A stretch of 38,650 nucleotides of DNA. Origin: Bacteroidales bacterium. Lineage in GTDB: Bacteria > Bacteroidota > Bacteroidia > Bacteroidales > Prolixibacteraceae. The translations under genes and the position numbers were made by a program. The stretch's first letter is position 1. Every line of letters starts with the position of its first letter. Below, in pieces: positions 7,521-15,460 of the stretch. The stretch lies in contig JAAYDJ010000019.1 of NCBI GenBank assembly GCA_012729335.1, forward strand, positions 1 through 38,650, in the 5' to 3' direction. The notes under the pieces were generated by a model, which saw only the letters and a program-made list of their open reading frames with translations, was not told the DNA's origin and ran no database searches.

Positions 7521-9521
7521 ATGGTAAGCAGGATAAATAAAATTGTTTTTTTGGCTGCCCTGATGTGGGCACTTGGGTTGCCGGTGGGGTTGTCGGCACA
7601 GGGAGAGCCGGCACGCGAAGACGCGGCTCCCGGAGGCGCAGTGCAGGGAAGTACGCTGCAGTTAAGCTCAACTGGGGAAGTTTCGGCCAATGGAGATGGA
7701 GACCTTGGAAGCACGATGCAGGGAAGTACGGAGCAGGGAAGTACGGAGCAGGGAAGTACACTGCAGTTAGGCTCAACTGGGGAAGTATCGGCCAAGCGGG
7801 ATGGAGTCCCTGGAAGCACAGTGCAGGGAAGTACGCTGCAGGGAGGCGCAACTGGGGAAGCTTCGGCCAAGCGGGATGGAGTCCCTGGAAGCACAGTGCA
7901 GGGAAGTACGCTGCAGGGAGGCGTAACCGGGGAAGTTTTGGCCAAGCGGGATGGAGTCCCTGGAAGCACAGTGCTTGGAGGTGTAGTCCCGGAAGGAGGG
8001 GCTTTGTTTGCGGGCAGGGCTATTTCAGACAGTGTGGTGGGGTCATGCACCTCGGTGTCGACCGAAAAGATCATGTTGCTGCAGTGTCCCTGGTCGGAAT
8101 CGTCCAATGTGGCTTCGTTGCTCTGCCTTGATTGTCGTGACCGGGTGGCGCGGGCTGCCCTGGGGTATGACCACCAGGAGGGGGATTACCGGCTTTTCAG
8201 GGAGCCCCGGGAGCATGACCGCTTCGGCTTTTATACCAACGGCTGGTCGGCCCTGGGAAACTGGCGTTTTTATGGCAGTTTCAGCTATTTCAACGAAGTC
8301 AGCCGGGGCGTGCGCTGGGTTGATGTCATGGACCCCTATGACGGAAATCCCTACAGTGTCGGCGATTCCGTGGGAGGCGACTACAGCCGCGAGTATTTCC
8401 TGATGGAGGGAAAGTCGGCCCTCAGGGTGAGTGACCGTCTGGGTTTCGGAGTTGATGTGAAATATAAGACCGGGGTGGGGGCCAAGCGCAAGGATCCGCG
8501 CCCCGAGAACAACCTGACCGATTTTGAGATCTCTCCGGGGGTGATCTGGACGCGGGAGCGTCTGAAGCTGGGGGCTCACCTCCGCTTCGGCACCGGCAAG
8601 GAGGAGATCTCCTTCACCTCGGTGACGGGCAATAAATTTGACCTCTTTTATTTCCGCGGACTGGGGGCCTATTCGGTGACCATGGAAGACGACAGCAGGT
8701 ACACCGGGAAGCTTCTTTTCGGGGGAGGGGTCCAGGGCAACTATAATGGGAGCACAATTAAGAACCTCACCTCGGTCGACTTCAGCCGGCAACTCACCAG
8801 CATCAAAAGGGGTGATGCCTATCCGCTCCAGGTGGTCAGTCTGGACGGTTACACCACGGAGGCCTCAACGCTCTTTTTATTTCAGCCGGAAGCAGACCGT
8901 CTCGGCCGGTTGCAGTTGAGGTACCGGCATGAGCGGAGTTACGGGGATGAGCCGGTGGTGGAGCCCCGGCTGGAGGAGATTTCCTGGCAGTGGTCGACTG
9001 CTGCGCGGTACACCCTTTACTGGCATCGCGCATCGCTGTGGGGAGCCCGTTATGCCTGGTACAGTCTCCGCGACCGCCACCATCTCCGGCATGGGGTAAC
9101 CCTGTCGGCCGATTACGGAACCCAGGAGACCACCTACTATTTTGTGCCCGAGTTCAACCGGCAGAAGATCAGTCATTACGATCTGGAGGCCACCTTCGAA
9201 AAGGGGTGGGTGTCGGGGCATCATCATCTGGTGGCTGCTCTGAGCGGTGGGTACCGGGGGGTGCCCTCGAAGCGTCTGGACATTGTGGAGGAGGAGGTTC
9301 TCCGGAGGGGCGTTTTGCTGGAGTATACAGAGCATGATTTTGGTTACCTCACGGAAGGCCGGTGGGCGGGGGGATTGCTCCTGGACTATGGCAGGGAGGT
9401 GGATGCGGGCAAGACGCCCTTTGAGTGGTTTCTGGAAGCGGGGTACCGGCTGACGGGTTCCGGCTTCAGGGGCGGCACGGAGCGGCATCAGGTGCGGATC
9501 AGCACAGGCATCCATTTCTGA
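7521..9521 (+). CDS. Outer-membrane beta-barrel protein, DUF6850-like, with N-terminal repeat insert
   Basis: The predicted protein has 666 residues. It has a signal peptide (MVSRINKIVFLAALMWALGL..., cleavage after about residue 26, LSAQG). Residues 38-147 are a low-complexity tandem repeat rich in Gly, Ser, Thr and Gln. From about residue 200 the sequence alternates aromatic and polar residues as in an outer-membrane barrel (FGFYTNGWSALGNWRFYGSFSY, LRYRHERSYG) and ends in HF. Order and neighbours (TonB receptor, DUF4876 lipoprotein) match the association I recall for DUF6850 barrels, but I could not confirm the family by search. Two Cys (LLCLDC) lie just before the barrel. It probably acts with the upstream receptor and lipoprotein at the outer membrane. 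Confidence 0.75.
   Translation: MVSRINKIVFLAALMWALGLPVGLSAQGEPAREDAAPGGAVQGSTLQLSSTGEVSANGDGDLGSTMQGSTEQGSTEQGSTLQLGSTGEVSAKRDGVPGSTVQGSTLQGGATGEASAKRDGVPGSTVQGSTLQGGVTGEVLAKRDGVPGSTVLGGVVPEGGALFAGRAISDSVVGSCTSVSTEKIMLLQCPWSESSNVASLLCLDCRDRVARAALGYDHQEGDYRLFREPREHDRFGFYTNGWSALGNWRFYGSFSYFNEVSRGVRWVDVMDPYDGNPYSVGDSVGGDYSREYFLMEGKSALRVSDRLGFGVDVKYKTGVGAKRKDPRPENNLTDFEISPGVIWTRERLKLGAHLRFGTGKEEISFTSVTGNKFDLFYFRGLGAYSVTMEDDSRYTGKLLFGGGVQGNYNGSTIKNLTSVDFSRQLTSIKRGDAYPLQVVSLDGYTTEASTLFLFQPEADRLGRLQLRYRHERSYGDEPVVEPRLEEISWQWSTAARYTLYWHRASLWGARYAWYSLRDRHHLRHGVTLSADYGTQETTYYFVPEFNRQKISHYDLEATFEKGWVSGHHHLVAALSGGYRGVPSKRLDIVEEEVLRRGVLLEYTEHDFGYLTEGRWAGGLLLDYGREVDAGKTPFEWFLEAGYRLTGSGFRGGTERHQVRISTGIHF
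7632..7961 (+). repeat. In-frame 75-bp coding repeat
   Basis: Inside the barrel gene, residues 38-147 form four units: 38-62, 63-97, 98-122 and 123-147, plus a partial fifth beginning GSTVLGG. The unit is 25 residues (75 bp) of the type GSTVQGSTLQ + GGATGEVSAK + RDGVP. Unit two carries two extra GSTEQ pentads (35 residues). Units three and four are nearly identical in DNA. Because unit length is a multiple of three, copy-number change would keep the frame. Confidence 0.92.
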
Positions 9522-9646
9522 GTGCAGGATGGGGTGGCCCCTGTGACGGGTGGTCACTGATACCCAACTGTGGAATGGACTCTGTGTAAATTTATTCGAT
9601 AGGCAATGATTATATACGGGTATAAATACTTAGAACGATAAGTCTG

Positions 9647-10534
9647 ATGAACAATGTGATTGAATGCATCAACCTGACCCATTATTATGGGAAGAAGCTG
9701 GTATACGAGAACCTTAATTTTCATGTTCCGGGGGGGTCTATACTCGGGTTGTTGGGGAAGAACGGATCGGGGAAGACCACGACCATCAACATTCTGAACG
9801 GGTTTTTACAGCCCCGGAGCGGCAAATGCCTCATATATGGGGAGGATTCGCAGCGGTTGACGCCGGCCAACAAGGCCCGCATCGGTTTTCTCATCGAGGG
9901 GCATATTCAGTATGCCTTCATGGACATCCATCAGATCGAGAAGTTTTATTCCGGGTTTTATCCCCGGTGGAACCGGGAGCCGTACTGGGAGTTGATGTCG
10001 AAGCTGAAGGTGACGCCGCACCAGAAGATCTCGACGATGTCGTGCGGACAGCGGTCGCAGGTGGCTTTGGGGCTGATTCTGGCACAGGATCCCGATCTGC
10101 TCATCCTCGACGACTTTTCGATGGGCCTAGATCCCGGCTACCGGCGGCTTTTCATTGATTACCTCCGGGAGTATGCCAAGTCGCGCAACAAGACCATCTT
10201 CACCACCTCGCACATCGTCCAGGACATGGAGCGGCTGATCGACGACGTGCTGATCATGGACTACAACCGTGTGTTGACGCAACGGCCGGTCGCCGAATTC
10301 ATGCGGGAATTCAAACAGTTCTGCTTCGAGCTGGAGGACGAAAAAGCCGAGATTCCGCGGAACGGCCTCATTGCCAATCTGGAAAGGGTGAAGGACAAGG
10401 TGGAACTCTATACTTATGAGACGGAGGATAAAGTCCGCGGTTACCTGCACGAACAGGGCATTGCCGTGAAAAACTTCCGCAGGCAGGAGATGAATCTGGA
10501 GGATGCGTTTATTGGTCTCACGGGAAAATACTAG
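9647..10534 (+). CDS. ABC transporter ATP-binding protein
   Basis: The predicted protein has 295 residues. Walker A is GKNGSGKTT at about 37-45 (Lys43), the signature is SCGQR at about 132-136 (LSGGQ in the canonical form), Walker B is LLILDD at 151-156, and the H-loop His is about 189 (TTSHI). The residue after the Walker B Asp is Asp156 instead of the usual catalytic Glu, and the Q-loop position appears to be Glu (FLIEGH). These changes suggest slow or atypical ATP hydrolysis, but some exporters of the YtrB/BcrA type vary at these sites. It forms an operon with the permease at 10709 and the DUF4857 protein at 11377, though a 174-bp gap with a heptad array separates the first two. Substrate unknown; no GntR-type regulator is adjacent. 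Confidence 0.9.
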   Translation: MNNVIECINLTHYYGKKLVYENLNFHVPGGSILGLLGKNGSGKTTTINILNGFLQPRSGKCLIYGEDSQRLTPANKARIGFLIEGHIQYAFMDIHQIEKFYSGFYPRWNREPYWELMSKLKVTPHQKISTMSCGQRSQVALGLILAQDPDLLILDDFSMGLDPGYRRLFIDYLREYAKSRNKTIFTTSHIVQDMERLIDDVLIMDYNRVLTQRPVAEFMREFKQFCFELEDEKAEIPRNGLIANLERVKDKVELYTYETEDKVRGYLHEQGIAVKNFRRQEMNLEDAFIGLTGKY

Positions 10535-10680
10535 GAATCCTGAGTCTGGAATCCTGAGTCTGGAATCTTGAATGTGGGAATCTTGAGTCTGGAATCTTGA
10601 ATCTGGAATCTTGAATCTTGAGTCTTAAGTCTTAAATCTTAAATCATGAGTCCTAAATCTTAAGTGTTTGGTCTTGAATG
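10535..10680. repeat. Degenerate 7-bp repeat array (GAATCTT/GAGTCTG type)
   Basis: About 20 heptads (gaatcct, gagtctg, gaatctt, taagtct and variants) begin at the first base after the ATPase stop codon and end shortly before the permease start at 10709. It is the same repeat type as at 5829-5988. Its position inside an apparent operon means it would be transcribed as an intercistronic spacer. Confidence 0.85.
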
Positions 10681-10708
10681 AAAAGGAAATAAAACAGAAT
10701 AAAGAGAT

Positions 10709-11377
10709 ATGATAAGATCGATGGTTTATAAGGAGTGGATCAAGGTGCGGTGGATGCTGCTCCTGTATCTTCTGCTGGCTGTGCTGGCGGTGGGGTACAT
10801 TTTTATCAGGGTGAGGTACAACTTCACCTTCAATGAGGCTAAGAATTTCTGGTACAGTGTCCTGTTCCAGGGGTACAACTGGTTCAAGTACCTCATGTAC
10901 ATACCCCTGGTGGGTGGTTTGGCCCTGGCGGTGGCGCAGTATTTTCCCGAAACGGTCAACAAGCGCATTAAGCTGACCTTTCATCTTCCGGTAGAAGAAA
11001 ACCGGAGTCTGCTTCTGATGATGCAGTTCGGGACCCTCTGTTTGCTGGCGGCTTTTCTGGTGGTTTTCCTGCTTTTCCTGGGGCTGTCGCTGGTATGGTT
11101 TCCGAAGGAGATCATCTGGTCGGCGGTGGTGTCGGTGACCCCATGGTTTCTGGGGGGGGTTGCCGCTTACTATCTGGGGGCGCTGATCATTCTGGAGCCC
11201 GTATGGTTGCGGCGCATCCTCTACTTTCTGGTGGCCGCCACCTTTATCCCCTTCTTCATAAGAAGCAGCGTGCCGGGCGGCTATGGTCCGGCGGTTCTGG
11301 TCCTCTTTCTGATGACCTGTCTGCTGAGTGTGTCGTTACTGTTTTCAGGATACCGTTACAGGAAAGGAGAGATGTGA
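10709..11377 (+). CDS. ABC transporter permease subunit
   Basis: The predicted protein has 222 residues and starts at an ATG preceded by a purine-rich stretch (aaagagat). Five or six hydrophobic segments are visible: about 15-33 (WMLLLYLLLAVLAVGYIFI), 64-82, 107-130, 140-163, 166-182 and 195-214. There is no ATPase domain, so it is the membrane partner of the upstream ATPase. The stop codon overlaps the next start (atgtgatg), which supports translational coupling with the DUF4857 gene. The substrate is unknown; small two-component exporters of this kind in Bacteroidota are often linked to envelope stress or antibiotic resistance, but nothing here proves that. Confidence 0.8.
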   Translation: MIRSMVYKEWIKVRWMLLLYLLLAVLAVGYIFIRVRYNFTFNEAKNFWYSVLFQGYNWFKYLMYIPLVGGLALAVAQYFPETVNKRIKLTFHLPVEENRSLLLMMQFGTLCLLAAFLVVFLLFLGLSLVWFPKEIIWSAVVSVTPWFLGGVAAYYLGALIILEPVWLRRILYFLVAATFIPFFIRSSVPGGYGPAVLVLFLMTCLLSVSLLFSGYRYRKGEM

Positions 11378-12750
11378 TGATGGTCAGGATAAGCCGATAC
11401 ATTCTGGTACTGGTGGCCGTGATGGCTGCCGCAGCCACGCTTACGCAGTTGTACTGGATGGTTTTTGAGAAGCCGGTGAGGGCTCCTTTTATCATGTACA
11501 GTTGCGTGGATGATGACTTTATGATTCAGCGGAGCGGGGAGCCCATTGTACGCGAGGACACCCGGGGGAACCAGTATACCCGCGAGGAGTATGAGGAGAA
11601 GCTTCCGTTGCTTTACATGCGTCAGCTGATGCTCTCGGGGACCATGCTTGACACCATCAGGGGGATAGCCATGGATGCCCATGATATCAACATGGCGCGT
11701 TCCTTTTTCCGTTACACTCCCACCGACCGGTATACGCCTGATCCGGTGCTCTATCCGCTTCTTGAATCGGAATCAGGTCGGGCCAACCTCGAGTTGCCCG
11801 GGGATTTCTTCCGTATCACCTGGAGGATGGAATTTACCGATGCCAAAAGCAACAAAGTGGACGAAGAGAAGAGCCAGCTCTTTTCGGCGGCCCTCTACCA
11901 CTTCGGATTTCAGTTTCCGGCCACGCGCATTGCCGGACTTCCGACCACGCGGAAATCGTGTGACGAAGGGTACCTGATCACCGATGCAGCGGAGCAGTTG
12001 TTCCATGTCAAGATGGTCAAGGGAAAACCCTATGTGCAGAAGGTGGAACTTCCCGACGGGTTGCAATTTGAGCATATTGCCTGTGTAGATTTCCGCGACA
12101 AGCTCTATTATGCCTATTTGTTCGATAAGGCCGGGGAGGTATGGATTCTGACGCAGGATGATTATCAGATGGTGAAGCTTCCGGCGGGCGCTTTTCGTCC
12201 GGGAAGCGAGGATCTCCGCATATACGGGGACCTGTTCAACTACCACGTGATTGTCAATGGCGAAGGGTTTATCCGTGTGACGGTGCTCGACAGGGAGTTC
12301 AACAAGGTGGACGAATACCAGGAAACCTGGAAGCCCAGGATGGAGCAGCCTGAAGGCAAGGCCTTCACCTGGCTCTTTCCCGGGGAGCTGAAGATCTCCA
12401 GTGAGCACAGCGACTTCCTGCAGTTCCGTTATGAGGCCAATCCCGTGTGGCGGTGGATATGGCTGAGCGTGGCGCTGGTGTTGGTGCATTTTCTGGTCGT
12501 CCGCTGGCGGAACAGGAAGCCTGGAAGCGGCAGTTCTGTATGGGACAGCGAAGGAAGGGCGGCCATGGACAATGGAGAGCCGGTGCCGGTTATCGGCTCT
12601 GCGCAGGAAGCCAGAGGATCCTCAGAACTTCCGGAGGAAAGGAAAAGAAGTCTGTTGCGGCGTCACGGCTTGGATCTGATCATCGTGTTGCTCACCGGCA
12701 TCTTTGGCTTCATTGCCATCCAGATATTTCCGAACCGTTTCTTTGACTGA
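11377..12750 (+). CDS. DUF4857-type membrane protein, third member of the ABC operon
   Basis: The predicted protein has 457 residues. The ATG at 11377 overlaps the permease stop by one base; a second ATG follows at once. An N-terminal membrane segment (YILVLVAVMAAAATLTQLYW) is followed by a large soluble region with a conserved-looking start (RAPFIMYSCVDDDFMIQRSGE), then two C-terminal membrane segments (WRWIWLSVALVLVHFLVV and LDLIIVLLTGIFGFIAIQIF) separated by a charged linker. The soluble part includes beta-propeller-like or sheet-rich stretches (KLYYAYLFDKAGEVWILTQDD). I recall this arrangement from DUF4857 proteins encoded beside ABC transporters in Bacteroidota. It likely sits in the inner membrane with a periplasmic domain and assists the transporter; that role is inferred from gene order only. 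Confidence 0.7.
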   Translation: MMVRISRYILVLVAVMAAAATLTQLYWMVFEKPVRAPFIMYSCVDDDFMIQRSGEPIVREDTRGNQYTREEYEEKLPLLYMRQLMLSGTMLDTIRGIAMDAHDINMARSFFRYTPTDRYTPDPVLYPLLESESGRANLELPGDFFRITWRMEFTDAKSNKVDEEKSQLFSAALYHFGFQFPATRIAGLPTTRKSCDEGYLITDAAEQLFHVKMVKGKPYVQKVELPDGLQFEHIACVDFRDKLYYAYLFDKAGEVWILTQDDYQMVKLPAGAFRPGSEDLRIYGDLFNYHVIVNGEGFIRVTVLDREFNKVDEYQETWKPRMEQPEGKAFTWLFPGELKISSEHSDFLQFRYEANPVWRWIWLSVALVLVHFLVVRWRNRKPGSGSSVWDSEGRAAMDNGEPVPVIGSAQEARGSSELPEERKRSLLRRHGLDLIIVLLTGIFGFIAIQIFPNRFFD

Positions 12751-12761
12751 CGACCGGTCGT
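12750..12761. other. 12-bp perfect palindrome after the ABC operon
   Basis: ACGACCGGTCGT begins with the last base of the DUF4857 stop codon. It could be part of a short terminator stem or an operator for the following toxin-antitoxin pair. No T-run follows, and one short palindrome proves neither. Confidence 0.4.
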
Positions 12762-12796
12762 ATTCTGGTGCTGACTACTCCGTTCAATTTTATTCT

Positions 12797-12804
12797 TAAA
12801 TTTG
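12797..12804 (+). promoter_or_regulatory. Candidate -7 box for the toxin-antitoxin operon
   Basis: TAAATTTG matches the Bacteroidota -7 consensus TAnnTTTG, 16 bp before the antitoxin ATG at 12821. A second match, TATCTTTG at 12811-12818, lies too close to the ATG to give a leader. No good -33 TTG element is evident. Confidence 0.45.
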
Positions 12805-12820
12805 TGGAAATATCTTTGGT

Positions 12821-13018
12821 ATGGAAGCCGTAGTTATAGAAACCACAAGTGAGGCCGATGTAAAATTCTGGCTCAGTTTGGCAAAAAAGACCGGGACCCG
12901 GGCAAGAGCCATAAAATCAGGTTCCCTTGAAGACAAAATCCTTGGTGAGATGATTGAACAGGGGATGAGTTCGCGGAATGTGAGCCGAAAAAGGGTAATG
13001 GACATGCTCGAGAAATGA
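12821..13018 (+). CDS. Putative antitoxin of a type II toxin-antitoxin pair
   Basis: A small protein of 65 residues that overlaps the RelE/ParE-like toxin gene by four bases (ATGA). This size, order and overlap are typical of type II antitoxins, which bind the toxin and often repress their own operon. The sequence has an N-terminal short beta-strand-like part (EAVVIETTSEADVKFWLSLAKK) and a charged helical C-terminus (SSRNVSRKRVMDMLEK). I do not recognise the exact antitoxin family. The pair looks richer in A and T than the flanking genes, as expected for a mobile module. Confidence 0.75.
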   Translation: MEAVVIETTSEADVKFWLSLAKKTGTRARAIKSGSLEDKILGEMIEQGMSSRNVSRKRVMDMLEK

Positions 13019-13281
13019 AAACTATATTTAAGAATTCATTTTATAAAGGGATTAAGCGTATTGACTCATCAGCCATAAAGAAAGAAATTGCTGCGGTAAT
13101 CTGCGAGGTTGAATCGGCATCCTGTCCCAGAAGTATTCCGGATCTGAAAAAGATAACAGGTTATGACAGATGTTTCCGGATTAAAGTAAAGGATTACCGG
13201 ATAGGGATTAAAATATTAGGGGACACAGTTTACTTCGTCGCATGCGAACACCGAAAGGATATTTACCGGATTTTCCCCTGA
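13015..13281 (+). CDS. RelE/ParE-type toxin
   Basis: The predicted protein has 88 residues. It has the RelE/ParE fold signature: an N-terminal strand (MKTIFKNSFYKGIKR), helices, LKKITGYDRCFRIKVKDYRIGIKI, and the C-terminal RKDIYRIFP that is very common in these toxins. RelE-like members cut mRNA on the ribosome, and ParE-like members poison gyrase; the sequence alone does not decide between them. The C-terminal arginine and tyrosine (KDIYRIF) favour a RelE-type ribonuclease. Its start overlaps the antitoxin stop. Confidence 0.85.
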   Translation: MKTIFKNSFYKGIKRIDSSAIKKEIAAVICEVESASCPRSIPDLKKITGYDRCFRIKVKDYRIGIKILGDTVYFVACEHRKDIYRIFP

Positions 13282-13301
13282 AGAAAATGTCGCTGTATAA
13301 A

Positions 13302-14831
13302 TCATGGGGTGGTGCTTTCGCGCCCCAGGATGAAGTTGGAGAGGCGTTCTGCTGAGACGTCGCGGGCGATGACCCTTTTGTCGCGGTCGAGCACGTAGAT
13401 CATCGGCATGGCGTAGATGTCGTATTTTTCCTCCACCATTTCCTGTCCGGTCGGGTCGTAGACGTTGATCCAGTCGAGTTTTTTAGAGGCGATATAGTCG
13501 GTCCAGACTTTTTTGTCGTGTTCGAGGTAAACGGCAAAGACCTCCATTCCGCGTGATTTGTAGAGTTTATAGTTCCGGATGATGCGGTCGGTAATGGGCT
13601 GGCAGGCGCTGCATCCGGGATTGTAAAAGTAGAGGATGGTGAGCGGGGAGACCACTTCAGAGAGGCGGGTTTCTTTGCCATCGGGGGTTTGGAGGCGCAG
13701 GTCGGTAGCCACGGAACCTACGGGATTAAGGCGGGCTCTGGCGGTACGGTCGGCTACTTTGGCCAGGAACACGGGATCGCTGAACCGGTTCCGATGGGGG
13801 AGGATATGTTTTTCGGCGATATGGTTGCAGACCTGGCGGTGTTCGGGGAGGTTTGACAGGCGGTAGAGTTCGTAGAGGTATGTGGCGGCCTGACTGAAGA
13901 CCTCATCGTGGATGCCCTTCTGACCGAGGATGGGCCCGATATGGGCGATCACCGAGTCGGGGTGGGGGCTGACCAGCCGCTTGAAGTAATAATCGAGTTT
14001 TTGTTCGAGGAGGGGGGTGTGGGTGATCCGCGGATCGGAGAAGGAGATGACGTCGAAGAAGTGCCTCCGGGTGTAATGGGTGTAGTAGTCCATGATTAGT
14101 TCCTGGTAGCCGGGGATGGTGTCGGGGATGGCCGGGTCGGGAATGGGTGCTTCATGGACGGCGAGGGTGAACATGGCGACCATGGATCCCGGGAAATCCT
14201 TCTGGATGGAGATGACTTTTCGGTGGCGTTCCTCTTCCAGTTTTTTATAGGCCTTACCGATGGCAGTGGCGGAGTCGGCGTTGTTCTGGCTTTTGCGGAG
14301 GCGTTGTTCCAGGGCCTGCTGGTCCTGTTGTGTTTTCTGGATGAACCGTTGGTAGTCGGCGAAGGCCTGGTTTTCAGGTGATCCGTCGAAGCGGAGCATG
14401 GCAGGCAGGCGGGCCGGTTGGGCCGAGAGGGTGAACTGCTGGGGGGCTCCTGTGGAAATGAGGAAAGCGATGTTTCCCAAGTTTTGGAGTTCCACGGCAT
14501 ACATGCCCGGGGTGAGGGGGGTGGCCCCGTGGAAGAGGGCTCTGCTCTCCTTCATGAGCGTTCCCTGGATACGGGTGGTATGGCTGCCCTGGAACTTTAA
14601 CAGGAAGAGGGAATCGGTGACGGTTACCCCTTCAAAATAGACCGCGATGGAATAACCTGATGGCGTGGCGGTTTTACCGGCCACTCCGGCAGAGCTGACC
14701 TGGCTGGCCTTGCCTTTTGCAGAAGAGCTGGCAGGAGGTGTCTGGCCCGGTGCAGGATTTTGGCCCTGACCTGGAAGGAGTGCACATACCAGGACCAGAA
14801 TGAGGGAGATGGTCAATATTTTATTGCGCAT
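13302..14831 (-). CDS. Periplasmic thioredoxin-like (TlpA-type) protein with DUF4369/DUF5106-like N-terminal part
   Basis: The predicted protein has 509 residues. It has a signal peptide (MRNKILTISLILVLVCALLPG), then a low-complexity linker (about 22-58) rich in Pro, Ser, Ala and Gly. A beta-rich domain of DUF4369 type follows (about 60-150), then a mainly helical DUF5106-like region (about 155-365). The C-terminal thioredoxin fold spans about 372-509, with a CxxC active site, GCSACQ (Cys407, Cys410), and the cis-Pro segment YAMPMIYVLD. Proteins of this layout are secreted thiol-disulfide oxidoreductases of Bacteroidota. Partners are unknown. It lies 20 bp from the convergent toxin gene and is not obviously in an operon with the genes upstream. 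Confidence 0.85.
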   Translation of the reverse strand: MRNKILTISLILVLVCALLPGQGQNPAPGQTPPASSSAKGKASQVSSAGVAGKTATPSGYSIAVYFEGVTVTDSLFLLKFQGSHTTRIQGTLMKESRALFHGATPLTPGMYAVELQNLGNIAFLISTGAPQQFTLSAQPARLPAMLRFDGSPENQAFADYQRFIQKTQQDQQALEQRLRKSQNNADSATAIGKAYKKLEEERHRKVISIQKDFPGSMVAMFTLAVHEAPIPDPAIPDTIPGYQELIMDYYTHYTRRHFFDVISFSDPRITHTPLLEQKLDYYFKRLVSPHPDSVIAHIGPILGQKGIHDEVFSQAATYLYELYRLSNLPEHRQVCNHIAEKHILPHRNRFSDPVFLAKVADRTARARLNPVGSVATDLRLQTPDGKETRLSEVVSPLTILYFYNPGCSACQPITDRIIRNYKLYKSRGMEVFAVYLEHDKKVWTDYIASKKLDWINVYDPTGQEMVEEKYDIYAMPMIYVLDRDKRVIARDVSAERLSNFILGRESTTP

Positions 14832-14905
14832 GTGTCTGAATTTTTACATCATTATGGTCTGTCCCGGTAATGGAGGAGGCAGGCCATCACAAAAATAGAA
14901 AAAAA

Positions 14906-15388
14906 TCAAGGCTTCATTTGGCGCAACCGGTAAAAGAGGTGGTTGATGCGGGCGACGCGGGCGTCAGGATCTTTGGTCTGGGCGATCCAGTTGGCGAAGA
15001 AGAGCTGGGTGGAGTAGGCTTGTTTAAGGAAGAGGACTTTCATGTCGGGTTCGTTGTCGAGGAGCCATTCGAGGTCTTCGGGGAGTGGGACGATCCGGGG
15101 TTCGTTGTCGGCTTCCAGTTCAATGTCGACCGTGTCGCCGTCGCCTTTACCGATGGCCATCCGCACATCCATGGTCACCGCCAGCCAGTGGGTGCCCTGG
15201 CCTTTGGGGACCAGACTCTTCCGGACCATCTGACCGTCTATTTGGGCCTTGATTTTAATCTTTCCTGTACTTCCGAACTCTTCCTGGGCATTATGAGGGA
15301 AGACGACATAATAGATCCCGTCTTCATGTCTGAAGAGTTCCCCAGTAAAGCGATATTTTTTATGTTCATCCAAAATCACAAAATTCAC
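14906..15388 (-). CDS. DUF1905 / YdeI (OmpD-associated) family protein
   Basis: The predicted protein has about 160 residues. The frame is open much further upstream through the end of queG, but homology-like sequence begins only at KYRFTGELFRHEDGIYYVVFP, so I choose the GTG at 15388; another GTG lies at 15379. Residues about 5-95 look like the DUF1905 beta-barrel (GKIKIKAQIDGQMVRKSLVPKG). The C-terminal helical part (LPEDLEWLLDNEP, FFANWIAQTKDPDARVARI) matches the YdeI/OmdA helical segment. Function in the family is poorly known. It is 44 bp downstream of queG in the same direction and probably co-transcribed with it. Confidence 0.7.
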   Translation of the reverse strand: MNFVILDEHKKYRFTGELFRHEDGIYYVVFPHNAQEEFGSTGKIKIKAQIDGQMVRKSLVPKGQGTHWLAVTMDVRMAIGKGDGDTVDIELEADNEPRIVPLPEDLEWLLDNEPDMKVLFLKQAYSTQLFFANWIAQTKDPDARVARINHLFYRLRQMKP

Positions 15389-15460
15389 GTTTTCTGATAC
15401 TCTGATATTTTGATATTCTGACCTTCTGATATTCAGGACTTCAGATTCCTGAGTGTTCTT
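15389..15460. repeat. Short AATATCAGA-type repeats at the queG / DUF1905 junction
   Basis: On the minus strand, units like GAATATCAGA, AATATCAAA and AGTATCAGA fill the 44-bp gap and begin directly at the queG stop codon. The related words AATCTGAAG and AATCAGAAG lie in the last codons of queG. This is a third case in this window of a short repeat array starting at a stop codon. Confidence 0.6.

Noticed and set aside
7502-8107. Long minus-strand open frame opposite the barrel gene repeats (Pro/Ser-rich, repetitive)
   Set aside because: It is a shadow of the 75-bp repeat, which lacks stops in several frames; it has no family-like sequence, while the plus-strand frame has a signal peptide and a barrel.
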